64,000 nt of DNA from Caldithrix sp. GTDB lineage: Bacteria > Zhuqueibacterota > Zhuqueibacteria > Thermofontimicrobiales > Sulfurfontimicrobiaceae. Shown piece after piece: positions 1-8,985 of the stretch. The notes beneath the pieces were generated by a model, which had not been told where the DNA came from, did not search any database, and was given only the letters and a program-made list of their open reading frames with translations. Numbering within the stretch: the stretch's first letter is position 1; each line of letters starts with the position of its first letter. Position numbers and translations under genes: made by a program. The DNA is taken from NCBI GenBank assembly GCA_020722815.1, contig DYKB01000021.1:1-64000 (forward strand), read 5' to 3'.

Positions 1-104
1 ATGAAAAAGATTAAGAATGATAACGTTGGCTGGATTTGACCCATCCGGTTGGTTGCGGTAACCCCTTCTTCACCTTGGTAATCCGCCAAACCCGGGACAC
101 CACC

Positions 105-160
105 AACCTTATTCCCTTATTGGTGATGATAATCAAATGAAGCAATAAGGTAATAAGGTT
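105..160. repeat. Imperfect inverted repeat, 17-bp arms
   Basis: The arm at 105-121 (AACCTTATTCCCTTATT) pairs with 144-160 (AATAAGGTAATAAGGTT) with one mismatch, around a loop of 22 bases. There is no U-run after it, so it is not an obvious terminator. It could be a protein-binding site or a repeat relic. Confidence 0.6.
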
Positions 161-476
161 AAATTGTCGGGACCCTCGAATTGTTACTAAGGTCAATAAG
201 GTTTATTGGGTTTGATCTCGCGGCCTGGTTGATTAAAAACCTTATTATCCTTAGGAATCAGTAAAACCGGCGACACAACAAATTTGATACTATTCCCTGT
301 GATCGGTTACAATAGTTCCTTTTCAAATCGGTTAATTAAAAGACCATTGCACACATTCATCCTGAAAGGTGCCGAAAATCGAGAATCCGTTTAAAAATTG
401 AAACAGAATCGACAAATTAAATCAGAATTTAACCGACAGAATTTTTGTATCCCTTCAATAAAGGATGGTGAAAGCT

Positions 477-508
477 ACCCTTTCAAAGGTTTAAACCTTT
501 GAAAGGGT
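477..508. repeat. Perfect 32-bp palindrome
   Basis: The left half, ACCCTTTCAAAGGTTT, is followed immediately by its exact reverse complement, AAACCTTTGAAAGGGT, with the centre at 492/493 and no spacer. Zero-loop perfect palindromes suit dimeric protein binding better than an RNA hairpin. The nearest gene is more than 600 bases away, so no regulatory target is obvious. Confidence 0.8.
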
Positions 509-852
509 GTACGACCATGTTTTATTGAGTGGATACGAATTTTTTTTAAAATCAACATACTGAATGAATTCATTTTGCCAATGCATTACCGGATTAATTC
601 TTTTATGTTATGCCTAGAATCTATATTTAAATCAACCTATAAATTAACACAGATTTTTTTAAAATACAAGAATTTTTATTGCAGGTGAATAATTTCTGTA
701 TCAAAATTTTAAAAGTTATAAAGGAAAGGTAGCTTGATTTAGAATAGACGAAACAAAAAAATCGCGAAAAACCAACGGCTCAAGGCGTTCATTAACCAAT
801 CATAGGTGAATGGAATGGCTGTTTATGAATCCATTCGATAAAGGCATGATCC

Positions 853-930
853 TGTCATTCTAAGAGGAAGTAAGTATCCCATAAATAATTTTAAAATAAA
901 CATGTTATGATTCTCTTCGTTCAGAATGAT
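853..930. repeat. Degenerate interspersed inverted repeat
   Basis: The left arm at 855-870 (TCATTCTAAGAGGAAG) and right arm at 913-929 (CTCTTCGTTCAGAATGA) are imperfect reverse complements. This style of GTCATTCT...AGAATGA repeat is common between genes in many bacteria. I see only this copy. Confidence 0.45.
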
Positions 931-1137
931 AAATTTAAGATTTTTGAGTGGGGGCATGTATCAAATAAAAAACATATAATTTCTGATTTTATTCCAAAAC
1001 ATCATTTTGGGTAATCTCTGTTCCCGACCCTCTTCTCATGAAATAATCTGATTCAAACTTCATGAATAATAGCGTATTGTACCAATTTCATAAATTCAGT
1101 TTTTCTTTTTGTGCGTTTTTTCATTCAGTGGCCCCAA

Positions 1138-2010
1138 TTAAGCCTTTAAAAAATCATTACTTTCAAAAATTTCCTCTATTTTCCGAAAGGCAACTGTTTC
1201 GTTTTCTGTTACCAAATTTATTACCCGCGGACCAGTGGCACCCCATATTTTCGGGTCGGTACATTTATAGAATGCAATGGTAGGCGTTCCCATCGCACCT
1301 GCCAGATGGCTGACACCAGAATCATTTCCGACAAATAGGCTGGCAGTGGATAGTAATTCAGCTAGTTCGCAAACGGATGTCGGGGACACCATCCACTCAT
1401 TCCGAAAAAATTGCTGCAGTCCCTGCTCCAGTTCTATTGGCCCGAGCAGGATACCCACTTTGGGAAAACCCCGTCTTTTCAGCTTCTCAACGAGGCGTTG
1501 ATAAAATTCCGGTGTAAAATTTTTCCGAATACTCCCGCTACCGGGATGAACCAGCGCCAGATTTTCTTTATGGGTATTTAATTTTATTTCAAAAGAATAT
1601 GGATCAAAAATTTCCAGTGGAAAAAATTTGCGCAATACAAAAAAATAGTATGAGGTCACATGTACCGTCATTTCTGGAAAGGGTGGAATGGATACCACCG
1701 GAAGCGAAGCATTTTTCTGAATAAGCGCGATTGATTTTTCGCAATCTACCATCCAAAGAATGGCCCCGGCTGGCGGTTCGAAACCCTCCGGGAAATTGTG
1801 TCCCATAAAAAATTCAAACATTCGAGGACCTTCGACATCCAAATATGAATCAAGCAGCCCAAACTTGACTGCCAGATTCATATACGCCGGTTTTCCCAAT
1901 CCCACGAAATGTGTATCAGAATAAAAATTGCGTAATGATTTAATGACAGGCCAGGTAAATATAAAATCCCCCAGCGCCCCTAGATGACAAATGAGGAATT
2001 TTTGCTTCAT
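1138..2010 (-). CDS. Glycosyltransferase family 9 (ADP-heptose:LPS heptosyltransferase-like)
   Basis: Predicted inner-membrane-associated cytoplasmic enzyme that transfers a heptose (or related sugar) from a nucleotide donor to lipopolysaccharide core or another glycan. The 290 residues are slightly short for the family (about 330-350). The N-terminal Rossmann half has the acceptor-side GALGD motif (11-15), and the C-terminal donor half has VHPGSGS (154-160) and FVGNDSGVSHLAGAMGTPT (226-244), the classic GT9 nucleotide-sugar loop. Asp14, equivalent to the catalytic base in WaaC, is present. There is no strong Shine-Dalgarno before the start. The gene stands alone, without a visible LPS operon, so the acceptor cannot be named. 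Confidence 0.85.
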   Translation of the reverse strand: MKQKFLICHLGALGDFIFTWPVIKSLRNFYSDTHFVGLGKPAYMNLAVKFGLLDSYLDVEGPRMFEFFMGHNFPEGFEPPAGAILWMVDCEKSIALIQKNASLPVVSIPPFPEMTVHVTSYYFFVLRKFFPLEIFDPYSFEIKLNTHKENLALVHPGSGSIRKNFTPEFYQRLVEKLKRRGFPKVGILLGPIELEQGLQQFFRNEWMVSPTSVCELAELLSTASLFVGNDSGVSHLAGAMGTPTIAFYKCTDPKIWGATGPRVINLVTENETVAFRKIEEIFESNDFLKA

Positions 2011-2320
2011 TTTTCAGCACCAATTTTTAAAATGAATATTAAATCCCGCTTCGAATTGTCCAAACAACCAATTAATAAATCAATCTATGCGCTCTGAGAA
2101 AATTTATCATAATTTGATGGAAAATTCAATGATTATTTTTAAATTGTGAAAATAATTTCAATACCCATGACCCAATATCAAAAAAAATACAATCCAATTT
2201 TAAGTACTTTTTATACGCATACCACCAGTAATCCCCCCAAAAAAGAGGCCAGACAGCAAAATTATGCCTTAATATCATTAAATTAATAAATTAGCTCTCA
2301 AATACCGCTATATCGAACAT

Positions 2321-2400
2321 TGTCATTCCTGCACGTTATCAGGTAGCAATCCATCTTCCCCGAAACAAGAGATACCTGAAAATCCGTTAGCTAACTGCTG
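2321..2400. repeat. Degenerate copy of dispersed repeat A
   Basis: The segment starting TGTCATTCCTGCACGTTATC resembles the interior of the copies at 6426-6566 and 24713-24846 (TGTCATTCCCGCATGTTCTT), and its end, AATCCGTTAGCTAACTG, matches the 6426 copy (AATCCGTTAACTAACGG). The terminal inverted repeats are not recognisable in this copy. Confidence 0.4.
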
Positions 2401-2531
2401 GATATGACTTGCCGCTTTATTTTTTAATTATGGGAATCCATTTTTTACACGTGCTGAATACGCTGGGAGTATTTGAAAATATTATTCGTCGTACATTTTT
2501 TTCGTATCCATTCAATATTTTAGGTGAAGAA

Positions 2532-2625
2532 AGCCTGTCATTGCGAGGCGTTTTTTGCCGAAGCAATCCCCCGGTATATCAGGAGATTGCTTCGTCGCCA
2601 AAAACGCTCCTCGCAATGACAGGCT
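2532..2625. repeat. Long near-perfect hairpin repeat B (TGTCATTGCGAGG type)
   Basis: The left arm, starting AGCCTGTCATTGCGAGG at 2532, is matched by a right arm ending CCTCGCAATGACAGGCT at 2625. Inner blocks (GAAGCAATC and GATTGCTTC) also pair, giving an almost continuous 94-base hairpin. This matches a widespread class of bacterial interspersed palindromes. A decayed relative lies at 23885-24037. It is followed by no clear T-run. Confidence 0.75.
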
Positions 2626-2796
2626 GTGGTCACGTTCCTTAAGTATTGAGCGGATACTTTTTTTCTCCTTGCGGTTTTCCCGCTTATTTGTTAATTTAAG
2701 ATTGAACTACTGATAAATCTCCTTAAAATTTATAATTTTAAACTTGGAAAATAATCAATCTTAATTCATCATTCAAAAAAGGAGTCGCAAAACGCC

Positions 2797-2910
2797 ATGA
2801 CAATCAGTGATATCATCAGGCTTCCGGAGGGCATTGAAGATGTTATTTCAATTATAATTACAAGAAAGGCGTCCTTTAAATTTACTTGTGGAGGAAAAAA
2901 TGAAAAATAA
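2797..2910 (+). CDS. Possible small leader ORF (37 aa) overlapping the next gene
   Basis: A 37-residue frame starts with ATG at 2797 behind a good Shine-Dalgarno (AAAAAAGGAG, 2775-2784) and ends at TAA 2908-2910, inside the start of the next gene (ATG 2900). The predicted peptide begins MTISDIIRLPEGIEDV and has a hydrophobic VISIII stretch. The overlap suggests translational coupling to the membrane protein. I recognise no family, and it could be a chance frame; the ribosome-binding site is the main support. Confidence 0.3.
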   Translation: MTISDIIRLPEGIEDVISIIITRKASFKFTCGGKNEK

Positions 2911-3757
2911 AAAACCAATCACCCTGCTTAGCATACTGATTTCAATCGTTACCATCATCGCCACCAGTTTCGGCATTTTTTCCAATCAGGGCACTGGTGA
3001 GTATGTATACAAATCAATTCAGGGAGAGGATGTCGTCATATATGGAAAAGGAATCTATCAAAACATGTCCGCCGATGTTGCGATTCAGGGCATCGCCCAG
3101 GATTATATAACGCTTTTTATTGGCGTCCCAATCCTGCTGGTGGCACTTTATTTTGCCAGGAAAGGGAGCATACGCGGAATATTTGTCCTTTCCGGCGTCT
3201 CTGGTTACTTTTTGCTGACTTATCTTTTTTATACTGCCATGGCGATGTATAACATCATGTTTCTCGCCTATATATTTTTACTCAGTGCATCATTTTTTAC
3301 ATTCATCCTCACCTTGTTTTCTTACAATACAGCCCAAATGAGAGATATCGTCAACTCCGAGAAGCTGGTCCAATATGCCGGATTATTTCTCATTATAAAT
3401 GGTTCGTTGGTGGCGCTTTTATGGCTCAGTGTTATTCTTCCACCACTTTTTGATGGTACAATTTATCCAAAAGGATTGCAGCACTATACAACGCTCATCG
3501 TGCAGGGTTTTGATCTCGGACTTTTCCTGCCCATGGCATTTGTCACTGGAATTCTGGCGCTTCGAAAGAATGTGTATGGTTATCAGTTTACGATTATTTA
3601 CATTATCTTTCTTACGCTCATGATGACGGCTCTAACTTCAAAAATTTTATTCATGGCGCAGGCCGGTGCCAATGTCGTCCCGGTGATTTTTATTATGCCC
3701 ACTTTTGGTTTAATTTCATTGATATTTTCGATTTTATTGATTAAAAATATAAAGTGA
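2900..3757 (+). CDS. Polytopic membrane protein of unknown function
   Basis: A 285-residue integral membrane protein with about seven hydrophobic helices: one at the N-terminus (TLLSILISIVTIIATSFGIF), an extracytoplasmic loop rich in Gly and Tyr (EYVYKSIQGEDVVIYGKGIY), then a run of helices to the C-terminus. I chose ATG 2900 over the upstream in-frame GTG (2888) because GGAGG at 2890-2894 sits five bases before it. I see no catalytic or transporter signature. It resembles uncharacterised membrane proteins of Firmicutes and Bacteroidetes. The overlapping 37-codon ORF upstream may be its leader. Confidence 0.75.
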   Translation: MKNKKPITLLSILISIVTIIATSFGIFSNQGTGEYVYKSIQGEDVVIYGKGIYQNMSADVAIQGIAQDYITLFIGVPILLVALYFARKGSIRGIFVLSGVSGYFLLTYLFYTAMAMYNIMFLAYIFLLSASFFTFILTLFSYNTAQMRDIVNSEKLVQYAGLFLIINGSLVALLWLSVILPPLFDGTIYPKGLQHYTTLIVQGFDLGLFLPMAFVTGILALRKNVYGYQFTIIYIIFLTLMMTALTSKILFMAQAGANVVPVIFIMPTFGLISLIFSILLIKNIK

Positions 3758-3999
3758 AATGCAGACCATCAAGATTTCTTTTACGTTAAATGATCAAATT
3801 AAATTTTTGCAGGGATTTTTATAAAAAACCTCAAAGGTCTGACTTTTGTCAATAAATAATTTGGCCGCAGAAAAAACCGGTATATGGAAATATAATCTGT
3901 TTTATAGATGTGCATTTTTTCCCAAAAATTTGATACATTTATTTCCGGGGCTACTTCATTTTAGGGTAAATAATTTTTTTCATTTTAGGAGAAAACGTC

Positions 4000-6324
4000 A
4001 TGAACTCAGTAAAATATATCATCTGCTTTCTTCTTTTTTTTATAATTTCCAATATTCAGGCTCAGGAAAACCAGCAATTGATAGAACAACCACTCGAACC
4101 ACATCCCCGAATAGAATTAACCGAATGGGAGGTATTTGATGGTGATCTGCCAGTTGAAAAGGTGTTTTCTGCCAGCACCAAAGGCTGGGAAAAAGCGACG
4201 CTGAATCAGATATGGTGGGGCGATAACACCATCCGATGGTTCCTTACCACAGCCGTTATTCCAATAAATTTTAAAGGCTTCGATATTATTCTGGAGAGCG
4301 TGGTAGATGATCAGGGCATAATCTATCGTGATGGTCAAAAAATAGCGGAAGTGGGCACGCGAAATGGACGTGGGGTTTTGATCAAATCAGCTCAGGGCGG
4401 GGAGAAGCTTAAACTGGCGGTGAAAGCCATCAATTCCGGCTATTGTGGGCGATTTAATCAGGCGGATTTGATTGCCTGTCCGGCTGGTATGGGTCAATAT
4501 ATCGAAGCCATGGCAAAAGTTGAAAGACTGCAGCCTGGTATCGGTCTGTTTATTAAATCCATGAAACGTAAAATTTCCGCACCGGATGAAGCCGCTCATC
4601 CGCAATTTGATGACAGCGAGTGGGATTCGGTCAAACTCGGTGATACCTGGGAGGGAGAATTCCTCCACGCCTGGTATCGGGGCCAAATCGATTTGCCGGA
4701 AAAAATTGACGGTTTTCCAGTTGCCGGTAAGAAATTACGGCTCTTTGCCGATGCAAATGACCTGGGAGAAATCTGGATAAATGGCCAACTGATTCAAAAA
4801 TTTCGCTCTTCACAGGCAAATGCCATCATCTCTTATGCCGCATCACTAGATAAACCACTGGAATTAGCAATCAAAGTGATGAATCAGCACGTGAAAGGGG
4901 GGCTGCGTTCTGCCCGGTTAATAACCGAAGACGCTTACCAATTACATCAAAATTTTATTAAACTACAGGAAGAAGTTCATCGACTTGATCGGTATTTTCA
5001 AAGACATCCGGCTCCCAATCCGGAATGGTTCAAAAAAGTCACGAAATTTTTTGAGAGTATCAATGAACCGTTGAATACACCGGAAGAAATGATTCAGCAA
5101 CTCCAAAATCAGATCGATCTTCTGAAAATTGAACTTGCCAGGCAGCCGGTTTTCTTGGTTCCGCCGTACCTGCAGGATGTCCGGGATGATGGCATTACGA
5201 TTATGTGGGAAACCGTCTATCCCTGCGTCGGGATGATCGAATATGGTAAATCGCCAGGTTTAGATCAAAAAATTCAGGGACAATATGCACCGTCAACCAT
5301 GCATGAAGTTACACTGGCAGGTCTTGAAAAAAATACGACTTATCATTATCGGGTCATTTCAGGTCAAATGATGACGCCGGTTCAGACTTTTCACACCAAA
5401 AAGTTTATAAATAATCCAATAAAATTTGCTGTCTATGGTGATAATCAAACTTTTTCAACGACCCATGAGCATCTGGTCAAATTAATCGCACACGAAAAGG
5501 TTGATTTTATGGCCAGAGTGGGGGATGTTGTCACGACAGGCAGTCATTTACCGGAATGGATTGATGAAGGTTTTTATCCTTTGCGGCATATTTGTGGGAA
5601 AATTCCTGTCTACTCGGCAATTGGAAATCATGAATATGGCGGCTATCGGGATTTAAAGCGGGTTCCTCCCTTTGAAGAACGGGTGCATCATCCGACGCAT
5701 TCAACCGGGAGCACCGAATACTGGTTTTCTTTTGATTATGGAAATGCGCACTTTATATTCTTGGATCCCAATAAAGATGAGGGACCTGAAGGTGAGCGAA
5801 TCCCCCCCACCAGCCAACAGTATCAGTGGTTCAAAAATGATCTGGAGAAAGCGGGTAAAACCGCTGAATGGATATTTGTGTTTTTACATCAGCCGCCCTA
5901 TTCGGAATGCTGGTCCGGCGGCTATTATAATGGCGAGCCACATCTTCGGAAAGAAATTGTCCCCCTCATTGAGGCAAACGGCGTGGACATTGTTTTTAGC
6001 GGCCATACGCATGATTATGAGCGGGGTTTACCGCATCCACCTTACAATCCACAAACTGGTAAGGGAAATAATGCGACCTATATCATTACCGGCGGTGGTG
6101 GCGGTAATCTGGATAATCATAAATATTATGAGTGGGAACAGATCGATATTCCGGAGCATCCTGCCCGACCCAATTCTGATGAAACCGATGAAGGCCGATT
6201 TTATCATCATCATTATTGTTTGATTGAAATCGATGGCAAAAAATTAAAATTTACTGCCCATAAAATGAATGGCGACGGCACCGATGGTGGAATTCTGGAT
6301 TCTTTTGAGTTGAAACATGAATAA
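4000..6324 (+). CDS. Exported purple acid phosphatase-like metallophosphoesterase with jelly-roll modules
   Basis: Likely a periplasmic or secreted phosphomonoesterase or phosphodiesterase with a dimetal centre. The 774 residues begin with a signal peptide (residues 1-21, ending NIQAQ). Two galactose-binding-like jelly rolls follow (about 35-165 and 190-300, the second with [10 protein letters not shown] and [12 protein letters not shown]), then a coiled coil (about 320-385), a fibronectin-III-like purple acid phosphatase N-domain (about 387-470), and the metallophosphatase core. Core motifs are YGDNQ (478-482), RVGDVV (505-510), GNHE (about 542), HQPPY (about 630) and SGHTHDYE (about 667-674), which cover the usual metal ligands. 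AGGAG lies nine bases before the ATG. No T9SS tail is present. The jelly rolls suggest carbohydrate binding; the natural substrate is unknown. Confidence 0.85.
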   Translation: MNSVKYIICFLLFFIISNIQAQENQQLIEQPLEPHPRIELTEWEVFDGDLPVEKVFSASTKGWEKATLNQIWWGDNTIRWFLTTAVIPINFKGFDIILESVVDDQGIIYRDGQKIAEVGTRNGRGVLIKSAQGGEKLKLAVKAINSGYCGRFNQADLIACPAGMGQYIEAMAKVERLQPGIGLFIKSMKRKISAPDEAAHPQFDDSEWDSVKLGDTWEGEFLHAWYRGQIDLPEKIDGFPVAGKKLRLFADANDLGEIWINGQLIQKFRSSQANAIISYAASLDKPLELAIKVMNQHVKGGLRSARLITEDAYQLHQNFIKLQEEVHRLDRYFQRHPAPNPEWFKKVTKFFESINEPLNTPEEMIQQLQNQIDLLKIELARQPVFLVPPYLQDVRDDGITIMWETVYPCVGMIEYGKSPGLDQKIQGQYAPSTMHEVTLAGLEKNTTYHYRVISGQMMTPVQTFHTKKFINNPIKFAVYGDNQTFSTTHEHLVKLIAHEKVDFMARVGDVVTTGSHLPEWIDEGFYPLRHICGKIPVYSAIGNHEYGGYRDLKRVPPFEERVHHPTHSTGSTEYWFSFDYGNAHFIFLDPNKDEGPEGERIPPTSQQYQWFKNDLEKAGKTAEWIFVFLHQPPYSECWSGGYYNGEPHLRKEIVPLIEANGVDIVFSGHTHDYERGLPHPPYNPQTGKGNNATYIITGGGGGNLDNHKYYEWEQIDIPEHPARPNSDETDEGRFYHHHYCLIEIDGKKLKFTAHKMNGDGTDGGILDSFELKHE

Positions 6325-7089
6325 GGTGTTCAATCGTTTAAGAAGACTTTAAATATAACGGATAGCAGGATTTCCTGGATGAACTGGCATAATAAAGTTC
6401 GGATTTCTACAATATTAAAGCGTAACCGTTCACAGGGTAAATCAAATCTGCCATTTCCGCATGTTTTGGGCGGGAATCCACACTTTTTCAGACCAATGGA
6501 TGCCCGATAATCCGTTAACTAACGGACGGGAATTACAAGCTATTATTTTATCACACCGGTAAACGGATACATTAAAGCCTGTATAACAATCGGTAAAAAT
6601 AAACACTTAAACCCATCCTCTCTGTGCCCACAGGTGTTAAATTAGGATCTTCACTCATAAAAAACAAATGAATAGACATAAACTTCGGCTCGTGGATCAA
6701 ATCTCCCCAAAATTTTAAAAGTGGGTTTTAACACACGGGTGTAAGGACCCGGGCTTAAAAGCCCGGTGATTAGGCGGACCTTCATGAAACCACAAGCTAA
6801 AGAAGCTGTCCGAGAACCACCAAGGAGCTGCCATGACAACGAAGCGATTTCAGCCATTTCATTAAGGGTTGATCGTGAGCCTGAAAAACAGGCGTCGACA
6901 AAACTTATCCCAAGCCTGGTCTAAGGAAATGCCTCACAATAACACTTTTCGGGGTTCTCGGACGCTCGCTAAAGTTCGTGGCTATTATTTGCTGTTTAAG
7001 GATTTAAAACTTTAGCCTGACGGCTTTACCCTCAATCCGCACCGCAACATTATAACAATTAAACAGGTGCAACACAATAGAAGGCAAAA
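6325..7089. other. Non-coding stretch with MITE-like repeat
   Basis: No gene is supported in these 765 bases. The stretch contains repeat A copy 1 (6426-6566), and an 11-bp inverted pair, GTCCGAGAACC at 6808-6818 and GGTTCTCGGAC at 6953-6963, which may bound a second decayed element of about 155 bp. Confidence 0.55.
6426..6566. repeat. MITE-like dispersed repeat A, copy 1
   Basis: The element begins CCGTTCACAGG (6426-6436) and ends CCGGTAAACGG (6556-6566), imperfect inverted termini. The interior has AAATCAAATCTG, CGGGAATCC and GACCAATGGATGCCCGAT, all found in the same order in the copy at 24713-24846. There is no coding capacity, so it would need a transposase or other activity in trans. 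Confidence 0.7.
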
Positions 7090-7407
7090 TTACTTTTCAG
7101 GTTCCCAGATTACCAATATTTCCGCGCCATTTTTTGAAGTAAAAGGTCCATGATTCATTCGCGAGGGAATAAAACGATAGGTACCCTTTCTGAATTTTTG
7201 GCCTTCACTCTCATATTCGCCGCTCAGTACGAGATGTTGTTCAGAATTGATGTGCGCATGAGCTTCCATGTCAAATCCTGGAGGTAATTTTAACAAAAAG
7301 GTTCTGGCCCCGCCTTCTTCCCGAAGCAGCTTAATTTTTGTGCCGGTGGGATATCCAGAGGTTTCTGTCCATTCCATTTCCTCATAATTAATTGATAGTG
7401 CTTTCAT
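7090..7407 (-). CDS. Small cupin-domain protein
   Basis: A single-domain cupin of 105 residues. The sequence shows the two cupin motifs: AHAHINSEQHLVLSGEYES (cupin 1, with His ligands and Glu) and YRFIPSRMNHGPF (cupin 2, with the last His), so a metal-binding beta-barrel is expected. It resembles the ChrR-type cupins that bind zinc or act as sensors or isomerases, but nothing shows the substrate. The start is well supported by AGGAGG about nine bases upstream on the minus strand. It stands alone between two non-coding stretches. Confidence 0.8.
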   Translation of the reverse strand: MKALSINYEEMEWTETSGYPTGTKIKLLREEGGARTFLLKLPPGFDMEAHAHINSEQHLVLSGEYESEGQKFRKGTYRFIPSRMNHGPFTSKNGAEILVIWEPEK

Positions 7408-7670
7408 GACACCATTCCTCCTATGTTCATCAAGGATTCATCTTTGAGTTGTTATTTTTAATACTCAAAATAATCCCTGATAATGATTGATAACTGTTCT
7501 TTCCAAAAAACAATAAATATCTTACCTCACACCAACAATAAATTTGCCCCAGTAACTAATATTTTTCGAAGCGCCTGATTATTGAAAATTGTATTTCTTC
7601 AACTATCTAAAATTTAGAAGCTAAAGGCCAATTGCCAAAAGCCAAATGCCTCATTCAGGTGATTACAAGA

Positions 7671-8465
7671 TCAGGATTCATTCATTAAATAAACTTTTAA
7701 TTTTTCATCCAACCGCCCATCCGGCAACATCCAATCCGGGTGATACCGTCCTTTTTCTTCCATTTGATAGCGCACGCATGTAGCCCATAATCCCTTACAA
7801 TATAATTCAATCCAGGAGGATTCCAGTCGGCCCGCCTCATAAAATCGCTTTAAGGGGCATATCGAAAGCCATTTACAATTATTTGCAAGAACTGCCCAAT
7901 TTTTGTATTTCGCGATTGTTTCCGGTTCAAAATCTGGATTATAAATTAGCGATGCAGGATGAGGTAAGAGGAATATTTTCTGGTGATTTGAAAAAATTAA
8001 TTCTCCAAAAAGCCCGGCCACTTCCGTACGGGCCGCTGGCGGCTTCGCCTGATACTTGTTTAAAATATAACGTGCTGCATAATAGCCCAGTGGAATAATG
8101 ACTTCTGGATGGATGATGGCTATTTCTTCATCCAGAAAGTGACGGCAAGATTGGATTTCATCCAACTTGGGCTGACGGTTTTTGGGCAGCATACATTTGA
8201 CCAGATTCGTCATAAAGACTGAATTCCTGTGAATTCCCGCCTCATGAAACAATTTGTTTAATATTTTTCCGGAAGGTCCAATAAACATTTTGTTTTCAGA
8301 ATCTTCCGTTGTGCCGGGCGAGAGCGAAACAAACATTAAACGTGCATTCAGATCGCCCTCACCAACCAGCACATGTTTTCTCGTTAAGAACAATCGACAA
8401 CTCGTACATGCTTTTATCCTGTTGTTGAGTTCTTCCATGGCTTTTTGTTTATTGACGATGGACAT
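7671..8465 (-). CDS. Family 4-like Fe-S uracil-DNA glycosylase with Cys-rich C-terminal extension
   Basis: Relative of the family 4 uracil-DNA glycosylases, which remove uracil from DNA and hold a [4Fe-4S] cluster. The four cluster cysteines are in place: C20 and C23 (CTSC), C91 (LVKC) and C107 (QSCRHF). The C-terminal motif LPHPAS (168-172) is present. Motif 1 is unusual: SLSPGTTED replaces the family GE(A/G)PG, so the acidic residue used in catalysis is missing. Residues 197-253 form an extension with four more cysteines (C197, C203, C223, C230) and the motif HPDWMLPDG. I recall similar stand-alone domains in anaerobes. Activity on uracil is therefore uncertain. Confidence 0.8.
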   Translation of the reverse strand: MSIVNKQKAMEELNNRIKACTSCRLFLTRKHVLVGEGDLNARLMFVSLSPGTTEDSENKMFIGPSGKILNKLFHEAGIHRNSVFMTNLVKCMLPKNRQPKLDEIQSCRHFLDEEIAIIHPEVIIPLGYYAARYILNKYQAKPPAARTEVAGLFGELIFSNHQKIFLLPHPASLIYNPDFEPETIAKYKNWAVLANNCKWLSICPLKRFYEAGRLESSWIELYCKGLWATCVRYQMEEKGRYHPDWMLPDGRLDEKLKVYLMNES

Positions 8466-8736
8466 TCGCCCTCCAGTCTTAATGGATATTGAAGATACTT
8501 TTAAATTTAGTGAATTATATTTTCCATTAAGTTTAATTACTAAAAATCAGCTAACGCACACCCAATAACATAATACCCATTCGAACAATATTGGCATGTT
8601 CCCAAACAGGATAAATCAAATTGCCGATTCTGTCCAGTTACATAAGTTTCTGATGATTTGGATTTAAAATATCAGTAATTTATCCTGGCAGATTCAACCA
8701 TAAATTTTCGCAAAAAGTCGATTAAATAAAAGTTCA
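8466..8736. other. Intergenic stretch, possible gene relic
   Basis: No intact gene. On the minus strand around 8560-8640 a short frame reads NLIYPVWEHANIVRMGIMLL before a stop, which looks protein-like (a membrane-helix relic) but matches no family I can name. Confidence 0.2.
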
Positions 8737-8985
8737 TCATTTCCCGTGAATACGTTTTTTCTTGGCCAACAATTGTTCTTTGGTTTCAGGGTATTTCGGA
8801 TCTGGCACGATTGCTCCCCTGGGACATACATTTACACATTGTGGCTCGTCAAAAAAACCGACGCATTCTGTGCACAGGTTAGGATTAATGATATAAATTG
8901 AATCGCCTTCTGAAATTGCCTCATTGGGGCATTCAGAAGCACAAATACCGCAGGCAATACATTTGTTGTTGATTATTAATGCCAT
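8737..8985 (-). CDS. Two-[4Fe-4S] ferredoxin, YfhL/Chromatium type
   Basis: An 82-residue electron carrier. The first cluster motif is CIACGICASECP (C9, C12, C15, C19). The second is CTEC followed by eight residues, then C50 and C54 (QCVNVCP), the widened spacing of YfhL/Allochromatium-type ferredoxins, which have very negative potentials. A basic tail (KKKRIHGK) ends the protein. AAGGAG precedes the ATG. It is on the same strand as the flavoprotein relic and radical SAM gene upstream, in an anaerobic redox context. Confidence 0.92.
   Translation of the reverse strand: MALIINNKCIACGICASECPNEAISEGDSIYIINPNLCTECVGFFDEPQCVNVCPRGAIVPDPKYPETKEQLLAKKKRIHGK

Larger units (their letters stand above)
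1..1137. other. Long non-coding stretch with inverted repeats
   Basis: I see no intact gene here. On the plus strand at about 14-60 a short frame reads MITLAGFDPSGWLR and then stops; it resembles the N-terminus of a ThiD-type hydroxymethylpyrimidine kinase (TIAGxDPSGG), so it may be a decayed thiD end, but 14 residues are weak support. The stretch contains three inverted repeats listed separately (105-160, 477-508, 853-930). The rest is AT-rich with stops in all frames. Confidence 0.5.
2011..2796. other. Non-coding stretch with two repeats
   Basis: Divergent intergenic region between the heptosyltransferase and the membrane protein. No gene is supported. It holds a degenerate copy of the CCGTTCACAGG-type element (2321-2400) and a strong long hairpin (2532-2625), both listed separately. 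Confidence 0.6.

Noticed and set aside
853-930. CRISPR-like repeats in the first kilobase or elsewhere.
   Set aside because: The repeats seen are single inverted repeats or scattered elements; there is no series of equal repeats with unique spacers.
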